Counted from the first letter of the stretch, positions 46,946-57,730 are shown. The stretch is 64,000 nucleotides of DNA from Symsagittifera roscoffensis (GCF_963678635.1 NC_087064.1:51480684-51544683); one strand, 5' to 3'. Program-made: numbers and translations. Notes: generated by a model not told the origin, from the letters alone.

Positions 46946-47663
46946 GGACGGCTTGTTTTTTGTCGCTGGTTCTAATGCGACAATATTTTGGATTACTGTT
47001 CAAGATCGGGTTTATTTAAAATTATTGATTTTGGAAAATTAGATGATTGTTGCGGGTACTCTGAGAGATTAGTTAGCTGAGAGGTTGTTCACAGATTAGA
47101 ACAAATTTTTTTTGAGCTTCCAATAAATGTTTGCATGGCGCAATTTTGTCGGTTGAACAAATTCGAGACAATGTTTTTGAAATTTTCGAACTCAAAATTG
47201 CACGTTTTTCTGAAACTGAAATTGATTTTAAATTGATACGTTCTTTTTTGTGTTCTGTGCTTTCTTAGTTGATTTTGCCTCACTCACGTCATTTTTTCTG
47301 ACAAGGTTATCATTACTTCCTGTGACAGAGAAAAACAAAAAGAATTGTCACAGCCTTTGTGTATTTTCGTTTTCTTTCTTTCCTTAACCAATATTCTCAG
47401 CATAAATACTTGTCTTGAACTCGTCGTCAATAGTGGTTATTTTTGCTTTAAAAAAACTGGGTAAAAGATAGTAAGACTGAAATTTGAACAAATTTAGCGT
47501 GAAGCCTCAAGTGTTCGCGTTGAACATTCTACCATTAAAGGAACAAATGGTTTTGAAGTTGCTTAAATCAGTTAAAAAGTAAAATCAGCTATAAATTTTA
47601 ACTGACCAAGTTGTTTACCGAATACAAAACTTTGCTTTACATCTCTTGGAGACTTGAACAAAT

Positions 47664-48080
47664 CTATATTACGTTCATTGAAGTGAACTGTAGATCATCT
47701 TCTCTGCCATGTGGCCTTTTGTAAAACAGTTTTTTTCTAATATAAATCACATTTAATTTTTCATGCCGTCCAGCCGTAGCTATTTTTGTGAAATCATTGG
47801 AGTTCAAATTTTCCTGTGATATATCATCAAAAATCAAAAACTTCTTCACTTTGCTTTTATATTGAGTGTTTTCTTTCCTCAAATGTTTACTCACATCAAA
47901 ATTCATCAACTGTAGAAAATCAATGGTGGAAACATATTTCAAGATTTTGTCATACAATGGTTGGTAATGCTCGTAAAAACAGAAAAACCAAATCTTATAT
48001 TGGTTCAAACATTTTGTATGTAAGCATGCTATAAAAATTGGGTTTTATCGGAACCACTTGGTACACCAATTACATGAACA
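47664..48080 (-). pseudogene. Packaging ATPase (A32/FtsK type) of Polinton-like relic, broken
   Basis: On the minus strand at about 48075-48035 a frame reads VIGVPSGSDKTQFL, a Walker A loop in which the usual second Gly of GSGKT is Asp. A stop follows. After a frame change, the frame 48008-47664 continues with FYEHYQPLYDKI, the Walker B strand KFLIFDD (with SQE after it) and DFTKIATAGRHEKLNVIYI, then KKLFYKRPHGRE. Known homologues have W-Q-P-L-Y, L-L-I-F-D-D and A-T-A-G-R-H-x-x-L/I-x-x-I-Y-I-K-H-N-L-F-H-Q-S in the same order. In life this motor pumps DNA into a capsid. The break means no functional protein. Confidence 0.75.
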
Positions 48081-48444
48081 ATCTGTCTTTTGTCCAAATT
48101 CTTTTGTTCATCATTCGTGATATGGCAGTACAGAACCTATTACATTTGTTAACAAAACTTCCCACAAGGTTTTGTCCAGCTCACAATCAATCACACAGAG
48201 TTTAATTAAAAGTCTTCAAAAAACTGGAGGAAAAGGAGGAAAAAGAGTTGTCCAAAAAAACACAATTTTTGATCAAGGTACATTATTATCACACAGAATC
48301 CGACGTTTTCTTTCCTGTCTGTGGTTGTCATAACTGAAACTTGTCATTCCGCCTGAAGACTCGTTTATATCCATTGCTGGTTTTTTGTTTTGAAAATGGT
48401 TAAAGACTAGTATCATTTTGATTCAAAAAATAAATTTTCATAAA

Positions 48445-50097
48445 CACTTTTTAAAAGCACACTTTATAATTTTTTTTTATAAAAGCACAATGAATTGAAT
48501 GACCTTTGCGTTCATCGAGTTTACGAATATAGTTTTTTTCTAATTGTTTTTCACTTATCAATCTCCCCAACTTTCGACAACCAAATTGAGTCAAACCTTG
48601 AACCACAGATACATTGAGTATTTACAGTAGAAAATTGTCTTTTTCCTGTCCTTTTGCATAATGAATTGAGTGTTTCAGGTAGACTGATTGCAAATGTTTT
48701 AAGCTTGGTGTAGGGAAAATCACATTCGTTCCAACCCATTTTGTGACACTCTTTATTCTACCAACTGTTTTGTCTTTTTTCCAGATCTCAAAAAATAAGT
48801 CTTATGAACCTTTTTTATAACAGCACACTTTATACAAACTTCTTACAAAAGCACAATGATTTGAATGACCTTTGCGATCATCGAATTATAAAAACAGTTT
48901 TTTCCTATTTCTTTTTCACTTATCAATGTCTGCAATTTTCGACTGTTCATCTCGTATGGTGGTCCTACCCCTCGTGGATAAATTGTTGACTCTAAAACTG
49001 AGCGTGTCCAGAAAAATCTCCAATTATCGGAGAACTCTTTTTGGAGAAAAAGAGTCAGAAGGGGAAAATGTGCGATCAAAATCCCACATAATTTGAGATT
49101 ATAACGTTCAAAAGCCCTATCATACGATCTTGAATTTCAGTTTTGAAACAAAATGATATGACGAATTAGAGAATTGCATCAAAACAGCTTTTTAGAAATT
49201 GACTCAGTTCTCAAAAATCAAGGTAAATTATCGATATCTGCTTCAAAGCACGGAAAATAATGTTTACCGTTACTAATACTCTGGGTGTAGGGAATATCAC
49301 ATTCGCTCTACCTGACTTCGTGCCAATCATTGTTTTACCAACTGTTTCGTCTTTATTCCAGATCTAAAAAAATAGGTATTGTAAACCTTTTTATAAAAGC
49401 ACACTTTATATAAACTTTTTACAAAAGCACGTGGACTTGAATGACCTTTGCAATTATCGAGTTTACAATTATCGTTTTTTTTCTATTTGTTTTGCACTTA
49501 TCAATGTCTCCAACTTTCGACGGCCAAGTTGAGTCAAATCTTGGACCACGGATATATTGAATATATGCGGCAGAGTTTTGTTTTTTTTCCTGTCCTTCGG
49601 CATAATAAACTGGGTGTTTCAGGTTGACTGATGGCAAAATTTTCTATTGCTGGGTGTAGGGAAAATCACATTCGTTCTACTTGATTTCGTGCTACTCATT
49701 ATTTTACCAACTGTTTTGTCTTTGTTCCAGATCTCAAAAAACAAGTCTTATAAACTTGTTTATAAAAGCACACTTTATACAAACTTCTTACAAAAGCACA
49801 ATGACTTGAATGACCTTTGCGATCATCGAATTATAAATACAGTTTTTTCTTATTTCTTTTTCACTTATCAATGTTTGCAATTTTCGACGACCAAGTTGAG
49901 TCAAATCATGGACCACGGATATATTGAATAAATGCGATAGAGTATTGCATTTTCCGTGTCCTTTTGCATAATAACTTGCGTGTTTCATGTAGAGTGATGG
50001 CAAAATTTTATTTAGATTGGTGTAGGAAATATCACTTTCTTTTCACCTGATTTTGTTCCATTTCTTATTTTACCAACTTTTTGTCTTTTTTCCAGAT
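48445..50097 (+). repeat. Subrepeats of about 350-370 bp
   Basis: A unit with TATAAAAGCACACTTTATAC, ACAAAAGCACAATGA, GAATGACCTTTGCG, CAAGTTGAGTCAAATC and a closing TTTTTCCAGATCT occurs near 48450, 48800 (partial), 49361 and 49731. A single copy occurs at 52556-52910 in the second duplication unit. The closing block resembles a splice acceptor (pyrimidine run plus CAG). Confidence 0.75.
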
Positions 50098-50211
50098 CTG
50101 TTCACTGATCAAAATGGTGTGGGTGCTGTAGGACCAAATTCATTATACCAGAAGGAGTGCATATTTCTACGTTAAGTCTTACCACTGTTTTTGAGTTGAA
50201 CTTTTTTCATT

Positions 50212-50281
50212 CTTGCCGCCCTTCCGCCGCTTCACGCCGCTGCCCGTCGCTCGCATGCCCGCCCGCCCGCCCCGCATCAGA
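50212..50281. repeat. GC-rich patch in unit 1
   Basis: Runs such as CCGCCGCTTCACGCCGCTGC and CCCGCCCGCCCGCC form a 70-bp GC-rich patch in otherwise AT-rich DNA. Unit 2 has the equivalent patch. Confidence 0.75.
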
Positions 50282-50362
50282 GCTTACTCAATCTTGTTAA
50301 TGGAACAAACTTGAACTGATTCATAAAACAGCATATAAATCATACACACATACACACAATGT

Positions 50363-50739
50363 TTATTCAGTCAGCAAAATTCTATATGTTTTAGTGTTTC
50401 TTTTCTTTGTTGGCGGGGCTGATAAGTCGAATGGATCGACTGCAGTATCATAGCCCATAGTTGATGGCGGTTCTTGCTGTTGACATTGCAGTTGGTGGTG
50501 AGTGAATGTGTTAGTCAGTTTTTTCAGTTGGCTCATGATCAAATTGATCCGCTGGTAATTAAGCAATAAAAACGGGCGGCCGCTTTTCTCATCCTTCTTC
50601 ACTCCCAGTCTCTCTTTGCGGATCAGCAAAATACTCAAAAAACACACGTCCTGCTCACTGTTGGTATGTTATAATTCAAGAGATAACGAATAAGATTCAA
50701 ATTATCCTTTACTTTTTCATGTAATTTTTTTTGCTCCAT
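50363..50739 (-). pseudogene. Frameshifted copy of the duplicated 125-residue frame
   Basis: It corresponds to 53204-53581 in unit 2. It starts MEQKKLHEKVKDNLN at 50739 but loses frame near 50665, where unit 2 has GGGTATG and this copy has GGTATG (one base fewer). The remaining frame from 50647 restores the shared C-terminus (LSAPPTKKRNTKTY). It is either a pseudogene or an assembly error. Confidence 0.5.
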
Positions 50740-51244
50740 TACAGTCACCTTCAAGGTCAAAACTTGTTTGGGCTCGAACTATTGTGTGTTTTTCTCCCTT
50801 AGACACATTTAAAAAAACTTAGTTGATAAGGATTGATAATTTTACAACATTAGCATAATATAGCGATTGGTTGAAGACTGAATGGTACACAAATTGACCA
50901 ATTTGGATTTGTAACTGAAGTACGACTGAGTATTCATTATGGTGACAGAAAAGTGGAAGACTCAATTTAACGGTAGAGAAGCAACTGAGCAGGAGAGTAA
51001 AATGCTGGAAAACGATGGCCGCCTTGAGTTTCAATTTTGTTTTAGGGTAATTTTTACCATAAATAGTAATTCCGTCATAAATGACGAAAAAAAAAGTTCG
51101 ATTTTAAGAAAAGTCCCATGACTTACCATGTATTGTAGTTTGTGTAGATTTTGGAGAAACGAGGTGATAAAGTTCTATTTTTTAGCTTCACCAATTGTGA
51201 TTTATGAGATAGCTCAATAGTTGACTAAGATTTTTTTTGCAAGC

Positions 51245-51500
51245 TTAGTTTTCAGCTGGGTCTTTTTCAGGAGCTTTTTCAGAATGTTCAGAATGTCTAC
51301 GGGTACACAAACAACTTTTGTTCTTTTTTTGATGCCAGAGTTTCAAGTATTGAGGGTGTACATTCAATTCACTCTGACATGACAGTTTACAAAAAAAGAT
51401 ACCTCGATACTTAAATAGTCTCCCTCTGTTAAGCATTATAAATTTGATATAACTTTGGACACAGTCTGCTATCTCATTTTCAAACTCCTCTTTTTCAAGT
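51245..51500 (-). CDS. Unassigned ORF kept in both duplication units (copy 1)
   Basis: On the minus strand the frame is open through ENEIADCVQSYIKFI, LNRGRLFKYRGIFF, LWHQKKNKSCLCTRR and ends KDPAEN. No in-frame ATG precedes MLNRG in this copy, so the start is uncertain. The family is unknown. It could be an exon. Confidence 0.35.
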
Positions 51501-51545
51501 TTTTTTCTTACTCTTAATTTACATAAAAGAAAATGAAATTTACTA

Positions 51546-51740
51546 TTATTTTAATGGAAAAGTTGCTATCGCGACTTGCTTTGACATCATAAAAGTAGGG
51601 AGGACAAAAAATAGAGAATACTCGTAATGTTTTATTTTATTATATAAAATATCTTGTTTAGTCAAAAACATTGCTCCCCTGTTCACTTGCGCAATATGTG
51701 GAAAGTGTTTTGCAAAGAAGTGTGCCTTTCGAATCTGCAC
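51546..51740 (-). CDS. Unassigned 64-residue ORF kept in both units (copy 1)
   Basis: It begins MQIRKAHFFAKHFPHIAQVN and is nearly identical to the frame at 54407-54601 (two substitutions). No family is known to me. It may be a coding exon or a chance frame in a recent duplication. Confidence 0.3.
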   Translation of the reverse strand: MQIRKAHFFAKHFPHIAQVNRGAMFLTKQDILYNKIKHYEYSLFFVLPTFMMSKQVAIATFPLK

Positions 51741-53029
51741 AGTATTATAAAATTATTCCAATAAGAGAAATTGAACCAGCATGAAATAAGGCATACATTG
51801 AAAGTCTTTGACTTGTAATAAATCGTTTCCAACTGTTTACAAACTGAAAATTCACGTAAAAAACACGTAAAAAAAAATCAAAATTATACTTTTGTCTCAG
51901 ATAGTTCAAACCACAAGATAGTTCAAACCACAAATTTAGTCGTCACAAGAATTCCCAGGACAACGACGAATTTAAATGCGAGTTATGTCCAGTTTCTAGC
52001 CACCTCACACAAAAATGAAACTGATCCGTGCTCGTTGCTTGAGGGTAAGGCAACATTACCCAGCCCAGAAAAAACAACCAAAAAATTGCACGTAGTTCTC
52101 AAGCAGAGCTACAACAGCTGTTATCCGGGATGAGCTGTTCAGCTCGTATGGTGGTCCTACCCCTCGTGGATAAATCGTTGACTCTAAAACTGAGCGTGTC
52201 CAGAAAAATCTCCAATTATCGGAGAACTCTTTTTGGAGCAAAAGAGTCAGAACGGGAAAATGTGCGATCGAAATCCTACATAATTTGAGATTATAACGTT
52301 CAAAAGCCCTATCATACTGTCTTGAATTTCAGTTTTGAAACAAAATGATATGACGAATTAGAGAATTGCATCAAAACAGCTTTTTAGAAATTGACTCAGT
52401 TCTCAAAAATCAAGGTAATTTATCGATATCTGCTTCAAAGCACGGAAAATAATGTTTACCGTTACTAATACTCTGAGTGTAGGGAATATCACATTCGTTC
52501 TAGCTGACTTCGTGCCACTCATTGTTTTACCAACTGTTTCGTCTTTATTCCAGATCTAAAAAAAAGGTCTTAAAAACCTTTTTATAAAAGCACACTTTAT
52601 ACAAACTTCTTACAAAAGCACAATGACTTGAACGACCTTTGCGATCATCGAATTATAAATACAGTTTATTTTTCACTTATCAATGTCTGCAATTTTCGAC
52701 GACCAAGTTGAGTCAAATCTTGGACCACGGATATATTGAATAAATGCGACAGAGGATTGCTTTTTCCGTGTCCTTTTGCATAATAACTTGCGTGTTTCAT
52801 GTAGAGTGATGGCAAAATTTTATTTAGCTGGGTATAGGGAATATCACTTTCATTTCACCTGATTTTGTGCCATTTCTTATTTTACCACCTTTTTTGTCTT
52901 TTTTCTAGATCTCTGCACTGATCAAAATGGTGTGGGGGCTGTAGGACCAAACTCATTATACAAAAAGCAGTGCATATTTCTACGTCAAGTCTTACCACTG
53001 TTTTTGAGTTGAAATTTTTTCGTTCTTGC

Positions 53030-53116
53030 CGCCCTTCTGCCGCTTCACGCCGCTTCACGCCGCCATCTGCCCGTCGCCTGCATGCCGGCTCACCCGCCCC
53101 GCCCCGCCCCGCCCTA
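53030..53116. repeat. GC-rich patch in unit 2
   Basis: It contains repeated CGCTTCACGCCG and a CCCGCCCCGCCCCGCCCCGC run. Copy number of the short words differs from unit 1, which suggests slippage. Confidence 0.75.
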
Positions 53117-53203
53117 GAGCTTATTCAATTTTTTTAATGGAACAAACTTGAACTGAATCATAAAACATCATATAAATCATACACACACACATAAACACAA
53201 TGT

Positions 53204-53581
53204 TTATTCAGTCAGCAAATGTCTATATGTTTTAGTGTTTCTTTTCTTTGTTGGCGGGGCTGATAAGTCGAATGGATCGACTGCAGTATCATAGACCATA
53301 GTTAATGGCGGTTCTTGTTGTTGACATTGCGTTTGGTGGTGAGTGAATGTGTTAGACAGCTTTTTCAGTTGGCTCATGCTCAAATTGATTGGCTGGTAAT
53401 TAAGCAATACAAACATGCGGACGCTGTTCTCAACCGTTTTCACTACCAGTCTCTCCTTGCTGATCAGCAACATACTCAAAAAACTCACGCCCTGCTCGGT
53501 GTTGGGTATGTTATAATTCAAGGTATAAGGAATAAAATTCAAATTATCCTTTACTTTTTCATTTATTTTTTTTTGCTCCAT
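53204..53581 (-). CDS. Unassigned 125-residue ORF in duplication unit 2
   Basis: The frame runs from MEQKKINEKVKDNLN through SMSQLKKLSNTFTHHQ to a Gln/Pro segment and the basic tail PPTKKRNTKTY. It is predicted soluble and partly helical. The ATG at 53581 is the first Met; the frame is also open a little upstream without an ATG. Unit 1 carries a one-base deletion in the same frame. I recognise no family. It may be a terminal exon of a larger gene. Confidence 0.45.
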   Translation of the reverse strand: MEQKKINEKVKDNLNFIPYTLNYNIPNTEQGVSFLSMLLISKERLVVKTVENSVRMFVLLNYQPINLSMSQLKKLSNTFTHHQTQCQQQEPPLTMVYDTAVDPFDLSAPPTKKRNTKTYRHLLTE

Positions 53582-54108
53582 TACAGTCACCTTCAAGGTC
53601 AAAACTTGTTTGGGCTCGAACTATTGTGTGTTTTTCTCCCTTAGACACATTTAAAAATACTTAGTTGATAAGGATTGATAATTTTACAACATTAGCATAA
53701 TATAGCGATTGGTTGAAGACTGAATGGTACACAAATTGACCACTTTGGATTTGTAACTGAAGTACGACTGAGTATTCATTATGGTGACAGAAAAGTGGAA
53801 GACTCAATTATGCAAAAGGACTCAAGACTTAAAGGTAGAGAAGCAACTGAGCAGGAGAGTAAAACGCTGGAAAACGATGGCCGTCTTGAGTTTCAATTTT
53901 GTTTTAGGTGTAATTTTTACCATAAATAGTAATTCCGTCATAAATGACGAAAAAAAATAGTTCAATTTTAAGAAAGGTCCCATGACTTACCATGTATTGT
54001 AGTTTGTGTAGATTTTGGAGAAACGAGGTGATTAAGTTCTATTTTTTAGCTTCACCAATTGTGATTTATGAGAAAGCTCAATAGTTGACTAAGATTTTTT
54101 TTGCAAGT

Positions 54109-54372
54109 TTAATTTTCAGCTGGGTCTTTTTCAGGAGCGTTTTCAGAATGTTCAGAATGTCTACGGGTACACAAACAACTTTTGTTCTTTTTTTGATGCC
54201 AAAGTTTCAAGTATTGAGGGTGTACCTTCAATTCACTCTGACATGACAGTTTACAAAAAAAGATACCTCGATACTTAAATAGTCGCCCTCTGTTAAGCAT
54301 TATAAATTTGATATAACTTTGGACACAATCTGCTATCTCATTTTCAAACCCCTCTTTTTCAAGTTTTTCCAA
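54109..54372 (-). CDS. Unassigned 87-residue ORF kept in both units (copy 2)
   Basis: It opens with MEKLEKEGFENEIADCVQ and ends with KDPAEN, nearly identical to copy 1. Several Cys and a basic cluster near the C-terminus are seen, but no zinc-finger spacing that I can name. Confidence 0.35.
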   Translation of the reverse strand: MEKLEKEGFENEIADCVQSYIKFIMLNRGRLFKYRGIFFCKLSCQSELKVHPQYLKLWHQKKNKSCLCTRRHSEHSENAPEKDPAEN

Positions 54373-54406
54373 TACTCTTAATTTACATAAAAGAAAATGA
54401 GATCTA

Positions 54407-54601
54407 TTATTTTAATGGAAAAGTTGCTATCGCGACTTGCTTTGACATCATAAAAGTAGGGAGGGCAAAAAATGGAGAATACTCGTAATGTTTTATTTTA
54501 TTATATAAAATATCTTGTTTAGTCAAAAACATTGCTCCCCTGTTCACTTGCGCAATATGTGGAAAGTGTTTTGCAAAGAAGTGTGCCTTTCGAATCTGCA
54601 C
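54407..54601 (-). CDS. Unassigned 64-residue ORF kept in both units (copy 2)
   Basis: It is the partner of 51546-51740, with the same start and stop. Both lie just upstream, on the minus strand, of the 87-residue frame, so they may be exons of one gene. Confidence 0.3.
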   Translation of the reverse strand: MQIRKAHFFAKHFPHIAQVNRGAMFLTKQDILYNKIKHYEYSPFFALPTFMMSKQVAIATFPLK

Positions 54602-54984
54602 AGTATTATAAAATTATTCCAAAAAGAGAAATTGAACCAGCATGAAATAAGGCATACATTGAAAGTCTTTGACTTGTAATAAATCGTTTCCAACTGTTTA
54701 CAAGCTAAAACTTCACGTAAAAAACACGTGAAAAAAACTCAAAATGTTGGTTTTGTCTCAGATAGTTCAAATCACAGTTAAATTTAGTCGTCAGAAAAAT
54801 TCCCGCGACAACGACGATTTTAAATGCGAGTTATGTCCAGTTTCTAAAAACGTCATACGAAAATGAAACTGAAATGGTCGTTGCTTGAGGGTAAGGCAAC
54901 ATTTACCCAGCCCAGAAACAACAACCAAAAAATTGCAATTAGTTCTCAAGCAGAGGCACGACAGCTGTTATCCGGGATGAGCTA

Positions 54985-55320
54985 TTTAGCTCGTATGGTG
55001 GTACTACCCCTCGTGGATAAATCGTTGACTCTAAAACTGAGCGTGTCCAAAAATCTCCAATTATCGGAGAACTCTTTTTGGAGAAAAAGAGTCAGTAGGG
55101 AAAAATGCGCGATCGAAATCCCACATAATTGGAGATTATGTTGTTCAAAAGCCCTATCATACTATCTTGAATTTCAGTTTTGAAACAAAATGGATATGAC
55201 GAATTAGAGAACTGCATCAAAACCATATTTTAGAAATTGACTCAGGTCTCAAAAATTGAGGTAGTTTATCGTTTTCTGCTTCAAAGCACGGAAAATAATG
55301 TTTACCGGTACTAATACTCT
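54985..55320 (+). repeat. Tandem duplication, partial unit 3
   Basis: It repeats the first 340 bp of units 1 and 2 (CTCGTATGGTGG through TTTACCG-GTACTAATACTCT) and then breaks off into unrelated sequence. Confidence 0.8.
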
Positions 55321-55325
55321 AGGGA

Positions 55326-55535
55326 AAACACGGCAATACTACCAAAACCCAAAGTTTTTGAGAATATAAGCAATTTTTAATCTCTTAAACGCAATATATT
55401 GGATACAGGTATTATAAAACAAGGCCATACTACCAAAACACGGCAGTACTACCAAAATCCAAAGTTATTGAAAATTACAGCGAATTTGAATCTTTTAAAC
55501 GCGATATATTAGACACAGGTATTATAAAAAGAATT
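55326..55535 (+). repeat. Two tandem copies of a 110-bp unit
   Basis: CGGCAATACTACCAAAACCC at 55331 and CGGCAGTACTACCAAAATCC at 55441 begin two copies. Each ends with GATACAGGTATTATAAAA-like sequence (second copy GACACAGGTATTATAAAA). The array starts exactly where the third 3-kb unit stops. Confidence 0.75.
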
Positions 55536-55539
55536 AGCT

Positions 55540-56818
55540 AACTGGAGAGATAGTAACAAGTGGATTTTTTTCTGTCTAACTAATATAACTGTCCTGGTTA
55601 CTCACATTCTCGATATACCAATGGGAGCAAATGAAGAAGATAGCATTCCGTTCTTTTTTACACACAGTCCAGCAGCGTAGACACTTAAAAGAAGCATGAT
55701 GGAGCTCCTCATTTTGACAATTTTTGCGTTTTTAGATCACTGGCTGATTGGACCGAAGGAAACATCTAGTTTAACGATTAGTCGAATTTTTGACTTGTAC
55801 TGTTCAGAAACATGGAAAACGTGGAAGTTTTTGAAAGAGTAACCTATAAACATTTTTGAAAAATAGAGCGAATTTTTGAATGTTCAAATTTCCTCCACGC
55901 CTTTGAACATGACATTGATGTCGTTTTTTTTAAATCTGGAGACCTAATTTGTCGCAGCCCGAGTGAAAATAACAACCAGAGTTAATTTTTTTGCAGTTGG
56001 TGATTATATTTGTCTAAATAGAATCTTGAACGTGTTGTTCTTGGAAAATCCGTTCTAATTGTGATTTTTCTTACAATGTGCTCAAAACCTTGACAACCAT
56101 TAAAAAAAGTGTGATAATGAGACAAGGCATGTTCACCCAGGTAGAAAACACCGTCCAAATTTTTCAGTTTTTGAGGAACTTGAATAAATTGGTATAAGTG
56201 TACCACACGAGTTACGTTTCTATCAATTTTTTGTTACTTTCATTTTTGAATATATCCTTGAAACTGTTGTTCGGTCGAACGGCAAGCACCAACATCTTTC
56301 GGTCATTTTTTTCATGCCTACGAAAAATCAACAACATCTCACAAGTCAATATATACCAGTAGCAATTCGTCACAATGTTTTTTTTCTCGCCCTCTGACTG
56401 AACACAGTTCTTAGTAAAAAAAAATCCTCAACAGCTTATCGATTCATTCATTTTTGCATTATTTGAGTTATCACAACAAAATGCTGCTTTTCAAGCGGAA
56501 AAACTTGAGGATATTCTGGAACAGTTGAGACACTCATAACTGATTACTAAAAAGCTCATATGAGAAAAAAATACTCCTAGTCTAAATAACCTAAATCAAA
56601 TGTTAAAAAAATTAAACTCTTATGTCGCACAAAAAAAATTTATACTTTTATTATTGATCTTGCCTTCACTTCGTTCTATTGGCAACAGTCAGTTTTTAGC
56701 GACAGATACCTCATTAGACTAAATTCTCAAAGAATTTGAAATGACAGCATATAACTTTTAGTTTCAATATGAGTTTTTGAAATCTTTGATAAACTTTCCG
56801 AAATATCATTTTTTCCGT
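55540..56818. other. AT-rich interval without recognisable genes
   Basis: Only a 74-residue minus-strand frame (55982-56206) is of note. It has ordinary composition but no recognisable motif. Confidence 0.35.
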
Positions 56819-57018
56819 NNNNNNNNNNNNNNNNNNNNNNNNNNNNNNNNNNNNNNNNNNNNNNNNNNNNNNNNNNNNNNNNNNNNNNNNNNNNNNNNNN
56901 NNNNNNNNNNNNNNNNNNNNNNNNNNNNNNNNNNNNNNNNNNNNNNNNNNNNNNNNNNNNNNNNNNNNNNNNNNNNNNNNNNNNNNNNNNNNNNNNNNNN
57001 NNNNNNNNNNNNNNNNNN
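56819..57018. other. Assembly gap (200 Ns)
   Basis: Exactly 200 N characters mark a scaffold gap. The open frames that span it are artefacts. Confidence 0.99.
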
Positions 57019-57177
57019 TTGAAAAACTTGGCCGCAGAAATCAACGGAAAATAATTTTGTAAGTAAATCTAGTAAAAGAAAACACAAGTAAAATCAAGAC
57101 TAATTCAAACCCTATGACTTTTTGCTCAATTAGTCGCTGCTGTTAAAGATATTGAGTATATCTCAAAATGAAGCAAG

Positions 57178-57556
57178 AGTGCGCGTATCAGGGCGAAGCC
57201 CTCAATGTTCCGACTGCCCTTGAAGGACTATGGAGATGTGTTCACTTAAAAAATTTAGCATATCGCAAAGTAATAAATAGATCAAATAACATGCCTCAAT
57301 TCAATTTGGAACAATTTATAATACGGATTAAGTCTCCGCTGACGCGTTTATAGCTTAAACCAGATCGAGCGTTTAGTATCCCAAATTGGCAACCTTTAAA
57401 CCCCCGCAAACTTTTTGAACAATGATCACAGGTGAAACATTTTTTTTTTGAATTTGAGCTCCGGACAATAAATTTTTAAGCTAATTTTTTTAGAGAAAAA
57501 TCTGGAGAAAAAAAAACAACCTGCGCCAAAAAAAACTTCTTCGAAAGTCGGAACAA
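57178..57556 (-). mobile_element. HINE-like copy, inverted, shortened
   Basis: It begins GCGTATCAGGGCGAAGCCCT, then CAATGTTCCGACTGCCC, and ends CTTCGAAAGTCGGAACAATA. Both ends are recognisable, but about 150 bp of the interior is missing. Confidence 0.7.
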
Positions 57557-57730
57557 TAAAAGAACAAGTAATAATCAAAATTGTTGAAAGTCGAAAATTT
57601 GAAAATTTGAAAAAAAAACTTTCGAATATTTCTCAAATCTTAACTAAACTACACCCCCCGGTCGACCTAATTGATTATCCAAGCTCTCGTAAATCACGAT
57701 GAAGACCCTATTTGACTTTTTGCTGTGCCG

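Larger units (their letters stand above)
43990..48190 (-). mobile_element. Relic of a Polinton-like virus/transposon
   Basis: On the minus strand, a broken packaging ATPase (48.1-47.66 kb) is followed by several unassigned frames, a small basic protein frame (45.45-45.22 kb) and a frameshifted capsid-like gene (45.08-44.6 kb). This gene set resembles animal genomic elements that pair an A32/FtsK-type ATPase with the protein family named after nematode F54H12.2. No DNA polymerase B, integrase or terminal repeat is visible, and all main genes are broken. The element is an old insertion, not an active virus. Boundaries are approximate. Confidence 0.65.
48945..52138 (+). repeat. Tandem duplication, unit 1 (about 3.19 kb)
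   Basis: The unit starts at CTCGTATGGTGGTCCTACCC and ends where the same words recur at 52139. It contains two 350-bp subrepeats, a GC-rich patch and three minus-strand frames. It is colinear with unit 2 and differs mostly by single bases. The length difference between units (about 350 bp) equals one subrepeat. Confidence 0.85.
52139..54984 (+). repeat. Tandem duplication, unit 2 (about 2.85 kb)
   Basis: It starts at CTCGTATGGTGGTCCTACCC (from about 52145) and is colinear with unit 1 except for one fewer 350-bp subrepeat. It ends where a third start (CTCGTATGGTGGTACTACCC) begins near 54990. Confidence 0.85.

Noticed and set aside
56727-57087. Open frames of 81-105 residues spanning the N run
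   Set aside because: They arise only because Ns contain no stop codons.
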